From NCBI RefSeq assembly GCF_022539315.1, contig NC_066313.1, forward strand, positions 27,689,059-27,753,058: a DNA stretch of 64,000 nt, in the 5' to 3' direction. The stretch's first letter is position 1, and every line of letters begins with the position of its first letter. This DNA is from Serinus canaria. Taxonomy: Eukaryota > Chordata > Aves > Passeriformes > Fringillidae. Shown one piece after another: positions 13,239 through 25,100 of this stretch. The translations under genes and the position numbers were made by a program. The notes below the pieces were generated by a model. It saw only the letters and a program-made list of their open reading frames with translations, did no database searches and was not told the origin of the DNA.

Positions 13239-13935
13239 CTTGGCAGGCTCGTTCATCATCCACAGGCTGGTAGCCAGCCTTGCAGGTGCATCGTCCAATG
13301 GCCACCATCCACTCCCCTTCTCCGTTGCAGTGCAGCCGAACACTCGAGGACCCCGTCGCGCTCGTCTCTTCAGCGTTGGGTACGCAAGTCCCCGGGGACT
13401 CCACCAGTGAGGTCCTCTCCCCGCCAGCAAACGTTTCAGGAAAGGAGGCAAACCCTTTCACCACAGCTGGGCACTTGTAGAAAAAGACTTGGACCGCCAC
13501 CAAGGACATGCAGGCTCCTGAATCTTGGAAGGCCAGGTAGAAGCCATGCTTGGTGAGTGGCCCAAAGCTACGTACTTTAACATTCATCTTGACCACCTTC
13601 CCAGTGCTGTCCACCTGGGAAAAGCTTTCATCAGCTGCAATAGTATCCACTTTGGTCCAGGGGCCCTCACGCCACTCCGGCATGTCCTGAGAGGCAATGT
13701 CAGCCTCCGACTGGTGGTAGTAGAGCGTGAAAGTCTCCTTGCAGGAGGAGGCCACGGTGCGCATGCTGGCGCAGTCCCTCACCGAGAAGCGGAGGCGGAC
13801 GTGGACACGGTGAGCCCCGCGCCGCTCGATGAAGTGGGTGCGCAGCCAGTTATTCTGACCCGGTTCAGCCACGTTGCACACTTGAAAGGTTCGGATCAGG
13901 CGCTTCTTGTCATCCAGGACACTTACCTCATCCCA
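13239..13935 (-). CDS. EPHB6: EPHB6 coding exon 3: ephrin-binding domain and start of Cys-rich region
   Basis: This 697 bp exon encodes residues 54-285 (numbered from Met1) and is open throughout. The acceptor is CCATTGTAG and the donor AAG|GTGAGA. It starts WDEVSVLDDKKRLIRTF, then holds the ligand-binding jellyroll: QNNWLRTHFIERRGAHR (about 80-96), CKETFTLYY (118-126), WTKVDTIAADESF (146-158) and SFGPLTKHGFYLAFQD (176-191). The four conserved cysteines of the fold are present with canonical spacing: C73 with C195, and C108 with C118. From about C208 the Cys-rich (sushi-like) part follows, with C237, C256, C269, C271 and C284. The loop near residues 157-170 has ordinary EphB length and lacks the long serine-rich insertion I recall from human EPHB6. 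No frameshift or stop is seen. Confidence 0.93.
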
Positions 13936-14639
13936 CTACAATGGATACAGAGGGGAAAAAAGAAACAGTGATAAAAAAACGGATTCGGTATTCAACTGCA
14001 CCAAAAATACAGGAAAGGTCTTTGTCTTCCCCCTCTCCTTGACATGTCTATGACAAGATTTGAACTTGTTGATGGTATGTGCACCAGAGCTTTCTAGACA
14101 GAGCATGACCCTGTAAAGAAGAGCAGTCAAAGCTCTGAAGTAAGAATTGTTGTGACAGAAAACATAAATCATGCAAACTTGGTCACACGACATTGAGAAT
14201 CTTAAAATGCGAGAGTCACACTTTCTTCCTTCCTATTCTCCTATCTCTTATCGCCGGAGACAAAACAAATGACACAAACAAACGAGACAGAGCAAAAGAC
14301 ACCGTTCTCTGGAGAACACATTAAAGCAGAAGTCCCTTCTACCTAGCTTTACCACAGTGAGAGCCGTGTTCTGACATCTCCTATGCATTTAAACCACTCA
14401 GCATGGCCACTGCAGGGGCAGGTCCAGATCTGGTTTGTGGCTGCAGGAAGGCACAAGGGAGGGATAAGGAGTGGTGGAAGCAGGTTCCTGCATAAAGCTG
14501 TAAAACAAAACCTTCCTTACCCTCTTAACAAGCTTTACAGAACAGGCACAAGGCCCTGGGTATGACAGAGGATGTGCACAGTGAGACAGAAGAGAAGGAA
14601 CCTGCTCAAGCATTTTCATGAAGGTCTGACCAACCAACT
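13936..14639. other. EPHB6 intron between exons 2 and 3, left part
   Basis: Ordinary intron sequence. It includes the acceptor region of exon 3 on the minus strand (T-rich tract then CCATTGTAG). Nothing else recognised. Confidence 0.6.
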
Positions 14640-16130
14640 TCTCACAATAAGATCTGCATTAAGACCATTTGCCAAGAAGAAACAACAGAAGTGATGGTCA
14701 TTAGTGACTCCCTCCTGTGTGAAACAGAAGCACCCTTTCACTGATCAGAACATCTTTTCAGGCAAGTGCTGTCTCCCTGGGCCCCAGTTTAGCAATGTCA
14801 CCAGATGATGGAAGAGCTTAGTACAGCCTTCAGACTACTATCCACACCTGCTTTTTCACATGGGTACAAATAATGTTCAAACAAAAAGTGTGAAGTTGAT
14901 CAAGAGAGTTTTCAGGGCCCTGGATGAAATGTTAAAAAAATCAGGAACACCAGTAGTGTTTCTTTCAATCTTTTCAGCAGCAGTAAGGCACATTTGAAAG
15001 AAAACAAATGATGCCAAGACATCAATACTGACTTCAGGACTGGTGCCTCTGCCAAAATGCTTGGGTTTGTAACCACTGAAGAATCTCTGAGACATAGGGT
15101 GTGTTGGGACATGACAGGATCCACCGTCCCGATGGAAGAAATGTGTCTTTGTTCATAAACCGGAGGAACTGATTGAGAGATTTAATCTATAATTGATGAA
15201 TGAAGGGCATACCACCAGGAGAGCTGAAGGCAAACCAAGGGCTGGCATGGCATAGACTTAGGACAGCAGTGCCAGCTGGGATCATGCATTCTGCTCCTGA
15301 GAGCTTGGGTGTTCAGGAGCGCAACTGAAATGTTTGTACACCACGGGAGCATTGGGCAATCATTCATGGCACAAACCTTAACAAGAACAAGTGCCCGATC
15401 CTGCACCTGGGATGGAGTAACTGCAGGCACAAGCACAGCCTGTGACAGGAGTGTCTGCAGAGCGCCCTGCATGGAGGCCCTGGGGGTGCTGGGGCAGCAG
15501 CAGCAGCTCAGTGAGAGCCAGCAGGGCGAGCCCGGGCAGCCCAGAGGGCAGGAGCCGTGTCCTGGGGGCATCAAGCACAGAGCACAGCCGGGCAGAGGGG
15601 GGATCACCCGCTGGGCTCAGCGCTGCTGCGGCCTCACCTGGAGTGCTGGGAGCAGCTCTGGGCACCACCACTCCAGAGGGGTGGGAAAGTCTCTGAATGT
15701 GTGCAGAGGGGGAAACAAAGCTGGTGAAGGGGCTGGAAGGTGTGTCCTGGGAGGAGTGGCTGAGGGCTCTGGGTTTGCCCAGTTTGGAGAAAAGAGAGGC
15801 TGAGGGGTGACCCCCTTGCCCTGTAGCTCCCTGAAGAGGGGAATTGGAGAGGGAAGTGCTGATCCCTTCTCCTATCCATGATAGGATGCATGGGAATGGT
15901 TCAAATCTGCCTCAGGGGAAGCTCAGAATTGACATCAGGAAACATTTCTTTACCTAGAGGGTGGTCAGACACTGGAACAGGCTTCCTAAAGAGGTGATCA
16001 ATACCCCAAGCCTGTCAGTGTGTAAGAGACATTTGACAGTGCCCTTTATAATATTCTTCAACTTTTGGTTAGCCTTTAAGTGGTTAGGCAGTTGGACTAG
16101 GTGATTGTTGTAGGTACCTTCCAACTGAAA
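14640..16130 (+). mobile_element. CR1 LINE copy with ORF1 esterase-like remnant, internally deleted
   Basis: Near 14695 the + strand reads VMVISDSLLCETEAPF, matching the 'VVGDSLLRGTEAPI' block of CR1 ORF1 (SGNH-esterase-like), with SDYYPH and IKRVFRALDEMLKKSG-like traces to about 14945. At about 15320 QLKCLYTTGALGN matches the start of CR1 ORF2 (LKCLYTNARSMGN). The element then jumps to the RT C-terminal and 3' region (KCPILHLGWS near 15390; 'GACACTGGAACAGGCTTCC' near 15970). It ends 'CCTTCCAACTGAAATATTC' and runs into a TATTC array. Frames are broken throughout, so it is dead. A copy holding both ORF1 and the tail is less common than pure 3' fragments. Confidence 0.8.
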
Positions 16131-16230
16131 TATTCTATTCTATTCTATTCTATTCTATTCTATTCTATTCTATTCTATTCTATTCTATTCTATTCTATTC
16201 TATTCTATTCTATTCTATTCTATTCTATTC
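16131..16230. repeat. (TATTC)20 microsatellite at CR1 tail
   Basis: Exactly 100 bases of uninterrupted TATTC, 20 perfect units, directly after the CR1 3' end. CR1 elements end in short tandem repeats of the ATTCT(RTG) kind, so this array probably grew from the CR1 tail. The array starts 255 bases past the exon 2 donor of EPHB6; in the transcript it would read GAATA. Confidence 0.97.
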
Positions 16231-16485
16231 ATGTATGGAGGGGTGCCTGGAGAGCTCTTTAGTATCTCTGGAGCAGAGGTGAAGGAATAGGGTTAGGACA
16301 TGGCAATAGCATCCCACTCAGCACCCTTCTCTCTTAACAATCTGGCTTTGCAAAACACACTGTTCAAATTCTTCATACGTACAAAATCCATAAACCAAGA
16401 TTAACAGTTTCCCTTTCTTCATCAGATGCATGCATGTCTTCCCAGCAGGCACAGAGTCAAGAAGAGGGACAAGGGAAACGCTTAC

Positions 16486-16550
16486 CCCATCAGAAGGGTG
16501 TGCAGTCCAGCCAATCTCTGAGGTCTCTTGCGTTGTATCCAGAAGTATTT
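16486..16550 (-). CDS. EPHB6: EPHB6 coding exon 2 (65 bp)
   Basis: The exon lies between acceptor ACAAACAG (ending 16551) and donor GTAAGC (16485-16480). Read with the G carried from exon 1 it gives residues 32-53: EILLDTTQETSEIG followed by WTAHPSDG. This is the start of the mature ectodomain, just before the ephrin-binding fold; human EPHB6 has EVLLDTTGETSEIGW here. The 65 bp length and the phase 1 to phase 0 transition are as expected for the second exon of Eph receptors. It is too short for ORF callers. A CR1 copy with a TATTC repeat lies in the following intron, starting 255 bases past the donor. Confidence 0.9.
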
Positions 16551-19500
16551 CTGTTTGTATTAAAAAAAATTAAATAAAAAAGTATTTTGTGCTATTCCAA
16601 GTCTGACTAAAATTTATCTGTTCCTCTCAAGACTGTCTTGTAGAGGACTTCCATACACCAAAAATAAACATTCATGTTTTGAGACTAAATATGACAGGTT
16701 ATATCCATACTAATAAATTAAGAAAGGCCAAGACAAAGGCAGAGGCACTGGGCACATAGTCATGCTAACTCATGATTCTCAAGTTGCTTGGTGATATTCT
16801 CAGCAGACTTTCCCAGGCAAAGTATCAGCACACTGGCAGCATGGTGCAGAGTTATCACAACGAGCAGCTCAGGTGAGGCCACTCTTTTTGGAAAGGAAAA
16901 GGTGGGACACAAGATGAGCTCCGTGAATGCATGCCAGTCTCACTAGGACTACGGCTGCCCATTTCATCTGCACATGTAAGTGTGGACACAAAGCCAAAGC
17001 ATGTTTGTTCCCAGTTCTGAAACCAAATTTCTTTGGCAGTTTATGACCCAGCTGATCCTGTAATGGATTAATTTTGTTCTGGAGCTGGGAATTACATTGC
17101 AGGCCTGTGTAGGAATCCCAGTATTAAATAATCTGGTGCATTATTACACTGCTCAAGAGTAGGGTACATGCAGAACTTCACAGGCCTAGTTTATTCCCAC
17201 AACTAGTCTGCATTTCCATTGTTATTGAATCTACCAGTGGAGACAGATCAGATATCAGCCTTAACTGCTCTTGGAGAGTTATGCTCTGCTTGGCTACAAA
17301 GAAACACAAAAGAGATTCTGACAGTACAAGCTATAAACATAGTATTCTCCAAAAGAGAATGTCAGGGTCTGAGAGCACTGTGGTATGCAAGCACACTCTC
17401 TTCACTTTGCATATTTAGGACACAGAATAAGAAAATGACTCAGTTGAATAGGTATTTACATGTGTCGATATATACTGTATAAATCAATTGGGTTTTCTTA
17501 AATTCTGGGAAGCTTTGTTTGCTTATTTTGATTTTTATATTTCTATCTTACTGCTTAAAAAAAAAACCCAACTGCAAAAACCAGATTAAAAAGTCCAACA
17601 CAAAACCTAACAGCCAGCTTACTTACAAATAAGGTTCACGATCCATTACTAAACCTTGCAAAGGTTTAGTAATATGATTGTTCCATGTTTTATGCAGGAG
17701 AGAGATCCTAAATGGTTTTTATTTCAGTAAGGAATTGCTTATATCACTATCCCTACCAGTACACCTGGGGATTCACTCCACATTAATCACTGGAAAGGAA
17801 AGACTCATCCTACAGCAGACATGATCAAGTGAGCAAGTTTATACAGACTTCACCGATGTCCCTGAACTACATTCCCTATATTCCTACAGGACATTTTATA
17901 CTTTTTAGACCTCCCTGAGGATGCAGCTCCTTGATTCAAAAGCAGTGCAAAATACCAGGGCTGGCTTGCCAAAACTGGAAAGAACTACTCGTTACAGCTG
18001 AAGTGCAACCCCACTAAAATTATGTAACAGACCTCAGGAAATGCTGAGCTGCTCAGTTCTCAAGGATAGCTCAGCTCAGACGGCCCCTCTGAGCAGCAGA
18101 ACATCTGCAAAAGGCCTATGCCTCCCCGAGGCACAGTCTTCCCTAGGCTGTCCTAGCAGCAGAGGAACTTGGCATTCCCCCATGCCCATTACCTTCTCAA
18201 TTGCACAGTCTGGCACAGGGATTGCACAGTGTCATGTCATTACTTTGCCACTGGGATCCCAGACATAGCCTTGATATGCTGAAATAATACACAAGGGCAT
18301 TTTTCAACATAGAAAGGACTTTTTTTCTAATCAGATCTGAGTCAGTCTCCCATTTACCAAAGTACAATGCTTCGACCCCATGGAAACTCTAGAAGAACAT
18401 GAAATAGAGAAAAGTTAATCAGGGCATGGAAAGCCATACAGAAATTGAGAAAGGAATGGAGAAAAAAGGAATAGAAAAGTCTTGCTCAGTAGCCTGTGCT
18501 CTGCCATGTCAAGCATTTTGTCCAGACAACTTCTCACCAGTGAGCAAAGTAGTATTTACCAAGCACATGAGTATTTTACAAGCAAACAGAAATAGGCAGC
18601 CTGAAGCAGACAGAACTGTCCCTTTCACAGTGAATACTTTAGGTCAGAAACCACTAGAAAAATAAGAAAAGTACACAAGAATTTTTCAGAAACCACTAGA
18701 AAAATAAGGAAAGTACACAAGAATTTTGTGTGCATAAATCTCATTTCACAACCTATGGCCAAAAGTCCCTCACTATTTTTGTTCTTCCTCCCTTTCCTAC
18801 TGGCTGTATGCCTGGAATCACATCCCCAGTCACACTAGCTGCATGCACACTCATAAATCTAACAAGCTGTTAAACTGCTCTCTAGCTCTGAGGACAACAG
18901 GCTCATGTTCATGTTCCCATGGCTAAAAATTCCAACCCCACAGAAGTGCACAGCTGCATCCAAACCACCTCCCAGGAATGGTCCTCACTCCATCCTAACC
19001 CCTGGCCTGTGTGTAGGCACTGTTTGTGATAAGGTTAGTTGGAATGGGCCAAACAAACCCATGGCTGTACTGATAATTTAACAGTATTAATGACTACATG
19101 TGTACAGGTATAAGCCTTCACACTGACACTTCATTAGCACTGCTGACTGATGTAGCACTTCACATCCTCGCTGGGCTGGGCCAGACCAGTATTCTGCTGC
19201 TCTTCAGGGCCAACAGAAATGATCTGTTCAGCTGAATTTATCACCTTGGAAGAAAAATGGCTTATACCCTTTCAACATTCCTCAAAATCAAGGGTCTTGC
19301 AACATCAGGTCTCAGTCCAGCCCATGATGCTGCTAGGGGCAACACTGATTGAGGTATCTCAGGGTATCATTGGAGCAATATTCCACTCTGCATTAAAAAT
19401 GAGGAATAGACAAGGTATCTGAGCAACCTACATGCTTTGAAACACATGAAATTGTTACAGTTCTACAATTCTTCTTCCACTCCTGGTTTAATCTCAGTTT

Positions 19501-20184
19501 TGAAGAATGATATTCCAATTTCATACTACAACTATTATTTTACTTCAAGGAAGATAAAACAACTGATGAGAGATTCTCCTATATGTCTCTTCCCTAAACT
19601 AAAATATAAATCACTTTTTAGAGAAAAGTTAGATGGGTTCATTACACTCTGCAAAATCTAAACTCTCATTTGAGTATACTCAGTTCTTGCCAGCCAGAAA
19701 GGGTGAAATAAAAATCCCAAATACTTCAGCTAGTACTATTCTATATTTACATCACAAACAAATCTCTTGGGCTTCGTTATGCTATAATGTCAACATCCAG
19801 AAAAACTAGGTGAAGGCTGGAAGCTATTACGGATCAAACTGTTCAGAATAGGCACATTAATAATTTTCACATTTTGGTCTGCCTGTACTTTCAAGCAAGA
19901 CTATTAAGCACTTGTGTTACAGACAAAATGATCCCCTGATGCAAGAGGATGACAATTCACCCACAGATGACTGACCCTTAGACAACCTTCATGAGAGGTT
20001 CAGAGATGGCCTAACAGCTTTCTGGATTGAAGAATATTTGCCCCTGGTGTCTTAACAGTGCAGTGGTGCAAGAGGGAATTATACAACCAAAGCCTTGCAA
20101 ACTACAGCCACGGACAAGAGCTGATCCTGAGAAGAGAGTAAAAGAATCCCTTTACTTATGTGATGAGAATCTGCTTCTCAAACT
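16551..20184. other. EPHB6 intron between exons 1 and 2, left part
   Basis: No gene recognised. Contains a short tandem duplication at 18.65 kb (listed). Acceptor region of exon 2 is at 16551-16575. Confidence 0.55.
18645..18727. repeat. Tandem duplication, 2 x ~42 bp
   Basis: CAGAAACCACTAGAAAAATA and the following 22 bases (18645-18686) are repeated at once at 18687-18727 with about one substitution. The near identity suggests a recent duplication. Confidence 0.95.
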
Positions 20185-20325
20185 GTAGAATCAGAGAGTG
20201 AAACAAGCTGGAAGGGAGGTACAGAGGTCGTCTTAACCAACACCCTGCTCAAGGCCAGGCTAAATTACAACAGGCTGCTCCAAACCTTGTCCTGTGGAAT
20301 TCTGAACATCTCCAAATGTACACTG
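20185..20325 (-). mobile_element. CR1 LINE 3' fragment, short
   Basis: Resembles the reverse complement of a CR1 3' end: 'TGTAGAATCAGAGAGTG', 'AGCTGGAAGGGAGGTACAGAG', 'ACACCCTGCTCAAGG' and 'CAACAGGCTGCTCCAAACC'. Strongly diverged, no coding content. Confidence 0.65.
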
Positions 20326-20559
20326 ATGGAAGGCAAAGGGCACCATGGTAAAAGGCAACATTCAGAGAGTTTGCTTTGCTATGGAGCTGAATGCCTCAAG
20401 CAGCAAAACTTGCTTGCTTAACAGATTTGAAAAGAACTGAAACATATCTGAGCTTATTCTGCCTTCCATGATCCTTCCTTGAAAAAGCAGGAAGAGTGTG
20501 AATGCTCTCTAAGAAGGCTGGGAAGAGAAAGCATTCGCTGGGCTTGTGCAAAAATAGTG

Positions 20560-22120
20560 TTTGGAGCTGTCAAATCCAGTAACCTCACACAAGGCAGGCT
20601 GCTGCTGCTCCGTGGCCCCAGGCACAACCAATAGCAGGGTTAGGTGGGTATTCCCAACAGGCACACACACAAACACAGGCAGGCACTGCACATCTGGGAA
20701 TGGCCAGCCACAAAGATCAACACAGACAGAAGCACTCACCAGTCATGCAAACAGAAACAGCACCACCAATGGCCTCATCCTGCTCCCCTTTCTGGTTGGT
20801 CAGGACTGAGGTCTGCTAGTGGGAAATATATATGCATTTGTATACAATGCATATGTCTGCAATAACTGTCCTGAAAGATTTAGCCTCCTGACCTGACCCC
20901 TGGATCTGTGGTCTCTCCATCTGCTGGCACCTGAAGCTCACCTGAAGCCCCATCCTGGTGTGAGCAGTCAGACAGGCTCACTCACTGATACACCCCTGCA
21001 CACACACACAGAGGCACACTATGGATCCTCTGCCAACTGGATTCAAGGGTGCACCCTGACCCAGCAGCCAGCCCTGGGTGCTTGCCCTCCTGGGTTGCTA
21101 TTCTGTGGATCTCTCCATGAAGTGGTCTTTGACACTTGGCCTACCCAGGAGTTGCCCTGGGATCATCTTGGGTCCAGGTGCACTGAGATACACAACACAT
21201 AGACAGTACTCTCAAAGAACCCCTGGAATTTATGGTGACCACAATACCTGACCTGGACCTCCTCATAGTTCTTCCCTCACTAGATAAACCCCTTCATTTG
21301 TCTCACTCATAGAGACACACATTTAAACTGGTGTGTCATTCCTGCTCCAGACTCTGCTCTTTCCCTGCCTTCCCAACCCACTAACTCCACCATCAAACAA
21401 ATCTGGCTTGCCATAGAGATCCCAGACTCACTAATACAAGCTCACTCACTCCAGCTGCTTGCATCACAGATGCACAGATCCTATGACCTGTGGTCTACCT
21501 TGAGTTCCTAGCACTTGATTTTCATCCATTCCATGTTCTTCAGCTGCTGGTAGCACTGACTCATGGGCCACTCTGACCTGTGGTTCAATTCAGTTGCTGG
21601 TACATAACTTAAAAAAATGTGCATACACACACACATACACAAAACAAAGCCCCCTCACCCAGGAAAACTGGTGAAAAATGGAATTTAGTAAGAAGACAGG
21701 ATGGACTGTGGTGATGAGATGCCTGACAGCCACACTGACCTGCAGCTGGTGTATGTGACTGGCCCCTTATCTCTCTACTTTCTCACACTTAATCCTCCCT
21801 TTCCACACCTACAGTTACTCCCCTCAACAACCCACAATAAATTTTGCAGATTATCTCCCCTACATCCCATAATAAATACCATGTCCCTGTTGGCAATAAT
21901 CTCCTTCAATCTGAAAGGCATTCCAGAGGGCACTTCCATTGATTTAACTTAATGGGCTCATTCCCACCCCACGGACTGATCACACTCCTGTGATAGCTCT
22001 GGGAGAAGAGGGGTCAGGGCACTTATTTCTCTGTTAGGTTACTAGGGTTCCCCTGCCTTTCACTGCTCCTCTGTGCTCCTTCGAGCATGGGGAGAGGACC
22101 CTTTTATCAGGAACCTTTTA
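20560..22120 (-). mobile_element. Probable ERV/LTR-derived repeat block
   Basis: This stretch differs in style from its surroundings. It has repeated degenerate units of the form 'TGACCTGTGGTCT...GCTGCTGGTAC' (near 20900, 21485, 21570), CA-rich runs (20995, 21625), and at the right end, on the minus strand, a TATA-like GATAAAAGGGTCCTCTCC (about 22095-22112). The overall look recalls an avian ERV LTR with internal short repeats in minus orientation. Class and ends are uncertain, and no gag, pol or env sequence was seen. Confidence 0.4.
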
Positions 22121-25100
22121 TCACTTATATAAACAAAATATATTTATTCACGGGGCTATCATCTGGAGACAAAATACAGTGAAACATCTGGGAAGACTTA
22201 AATACACTAGAATGTCTTCCAAAACTAAAGAGCAATTGTGGTGAAGTAAATAATATATCAATAGCTAATGGCATATGCAACTGTAGTAAGTACTCCTTTC
22301 TTAAAAAACGAGTTAATGAAACAAGTAAAAAAACCAAACAAAAACAGCCAAAAAAATCCTACTTGTTCATAACCATCCAACACAAAGGTTGACATTCTTT
22401 TTTTTAAAGAAAATGTCTTAAAGATTACCAATGACTTAATATGAAAAAACAAGCAACAGATTATAGAGTATGCTTTATATATATATGTAAGAGAATATAT
22501 ATAAAGCCAATCTATATGAGACAAACGAGTTAGAATTTTTTTTCTTGTATAAAGTTTTAATGTCAATCCTGCAATGAATGATCCTGTATTACTTCTGCAA
22601 AGCTACTTCTCAAATGCAATTAATTTTAGAAAAGCTATTTGGAATCAATGGGATATGTGTTTAGTAAGTTCCATGAAGTATAATGTAATTTAACTGCTTG
22701 CAATGTCAGAGCAAAATGCTGACACTATCAGAATATCAAAGTTGTCATCTGCAAGGAGGAATTCTCACACTCCAACCAGGAGTTATGTACCATCTGTGAA
22801 AGAGAGAAATGACAGCCAAATGGTGCAGGATATAGAAGTACACAGCTTTTTGCAAGGTAACACAGTTTTTAAGCTTTATGAATGATTGTGTATTTTTCTC
22901 TTCCCCGGCCCCTTTCTTTTGTTAAAGCTCTAAAGAAACTGCTGGGATTAGCACGCTGCACTACTACTGATGTCAGAAAATGCAGACATCAAGAAATTAA
23001 AATAAAAAAAGGTCCAACTTTGCATATGAAATCCAGTTAAATTACTATCTACAACTTTCCTAGAGATACAATATAATATCTACTCTTCCACAGCTTAAGA
23101 AGTTCACTCTTCAAACACCCACTATTAAGTCTAGAACTTGGGTCTAACTGCCACTGCCATCAAACCAGCTACTTTTGATACAGCACAGCATGACTTTTAA
23201 TGCTTACCTACATTATCCTCCTTGCTTTTCCTCATAGACATTAAGAAGTGAGCTTATGACTTCCAAAGTTTTGCCAAGGCATACACTGACAGTCCCAGAG
23301 ACCCTCCCTGCATTACAAGAACGCCATTCCTTTTCTTTGAAGCTTTAATTAGCTTTGAATATGAACAGTGTTAGTTGCAGCATGAATAGTCTCTCCTAGT
23401 CCTACTGGCCTCCAAGCAGCAGATTGGGAACAGATTCTACACAGGGCACAGGACAAACCTGGAAACAGGGATGTCCCTAGCACAGGAACTACACAGGAAT
23501 CTGTTATGGAAGAAAATGAATCAAATGGAGCTGCTGAGACTGACCAAAAGGATAAATCCCTGTCTGTTCCCCCTTTACAAACAGGCTGCACATCCAGCCT
23601 GGTTTCACTCACGTTCTGCATGCCTACAACAGGATATTCCTCTGCCCTGGGCTTTCCAAGCATGTAGCAAAGATTTTGGCATGCAGGAGAGCACCAGGAA
23701 AGAACTGTGAAGAAAATGTTTGCCAGGCTTTTAATAACTCATGTGAATCACAAGCAATCAAACTAAAAAGTTAATTTCACTTTTTCTCCCCCCTGAAGTA
23801 AAATGACACTAATTTGAACCTTTCTTTGTATATACTAAACTGCATATAATAAACCAAAAGACAGTGGTATTTTTCACTCTGAAGATTCCCTCTGAGGAAG
23901 GTATATTTTCCTCCACTTCAAAGGCAAGCCAATTTGAGCAATCAATATATTATTTTCAACAGCCCAAGACAACAACCAGTTAGTAAAAAAAACAGGGGGA
24001 AAATGAAATAAGAATGTCTGACCTCACTACCTTTTTTCTTCCATATTCCCTTTTGCCAAAGAGATACTCTTAATGCAAAGAGGTTTTACCAAAGCAGAAG
24101 AATTATTCTCTCTATGTCTTGAATTTCTGAAAGATACTTAGAAAGATTGTCCAGCTATTCTGCAGGCTTGAGAGCTTGCTGTAAAATAAATGCAATCACT
24201 TACAGACAGAACACATCATTTCTTTGGAACATATTTAATGAGTTCTACAAAATGAACTCTGCTTGTGTTTACAGCTGTAGACATTTATAACTCCATCAAA
24301 GCAAAACCAATATTCCACATAAAATTGATCTCAGTGCCCTAGCAAGAGCTATTTCATTAACAAGTTATCACTTGCTCTCACCTGTCTTGACTGCAGCCTA
24401 ATCATGCATTCTTAAATTCTATGCTTCATAAACTTTTAAAATCAGAAAGGTTAACCCAAAATGTTAATTTAAATATTCAGTGATAAACTGTAATTACATA
24501 CATGTATAGATTTTTAAAGAAATAAGATGACTGTATTTCTTTATGTACCTTTGAGAAAAAGGAAAAATCCATTCCTTCACCCAGTAGGTACCTCAAAAGT
24601 AATGGTCTCAAAACCAAATCCTTAAAAACTCTAGCAGAGCCATAAACAATGAGAAATGTGACCTTAATGAAAACTTCTGTGCAATTGTGTTTCCTTTATA
24701 AAGCTAAAAAAAACCCCTGTATATAAATGTTTTTTGTTTGCAAAGCAGTCTTCCCTCAAGTTTCCACTCAGGCTTTTTTTTGGTGTAAAAATCATGTCTG
24801 GAAAGCTTTGCACAGACATGCTCATTCCTGGTGAAATCAGTGTGTCCAAATACTAGAGCTGTATTAAATAAATTCAGCCTAATGTCTCCTTTTTATGCAT
24901 TAAAGCCAATACCAACAAAATAATTTCAGTTGCTTACAAGAACTTCTTTACTTCTGAGTCATGAGGGTGTTTAAAGTCCCACTAGGTCCTGTAAAAGCAT
25001 GCTGCCTTCTTTCTATCTGAGAGGCATTCTGCCTACGAAGTATTTGCTCTCTTCATAATGCATATGAAGATAATCTCAACCTTTTGACTACTTCCCCTCT

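Noticed and set aside
13525..13971. 148-codon + frame opposite EPHB6 exon 3
   Set aside because: Shadow of the real exon on the other strand.
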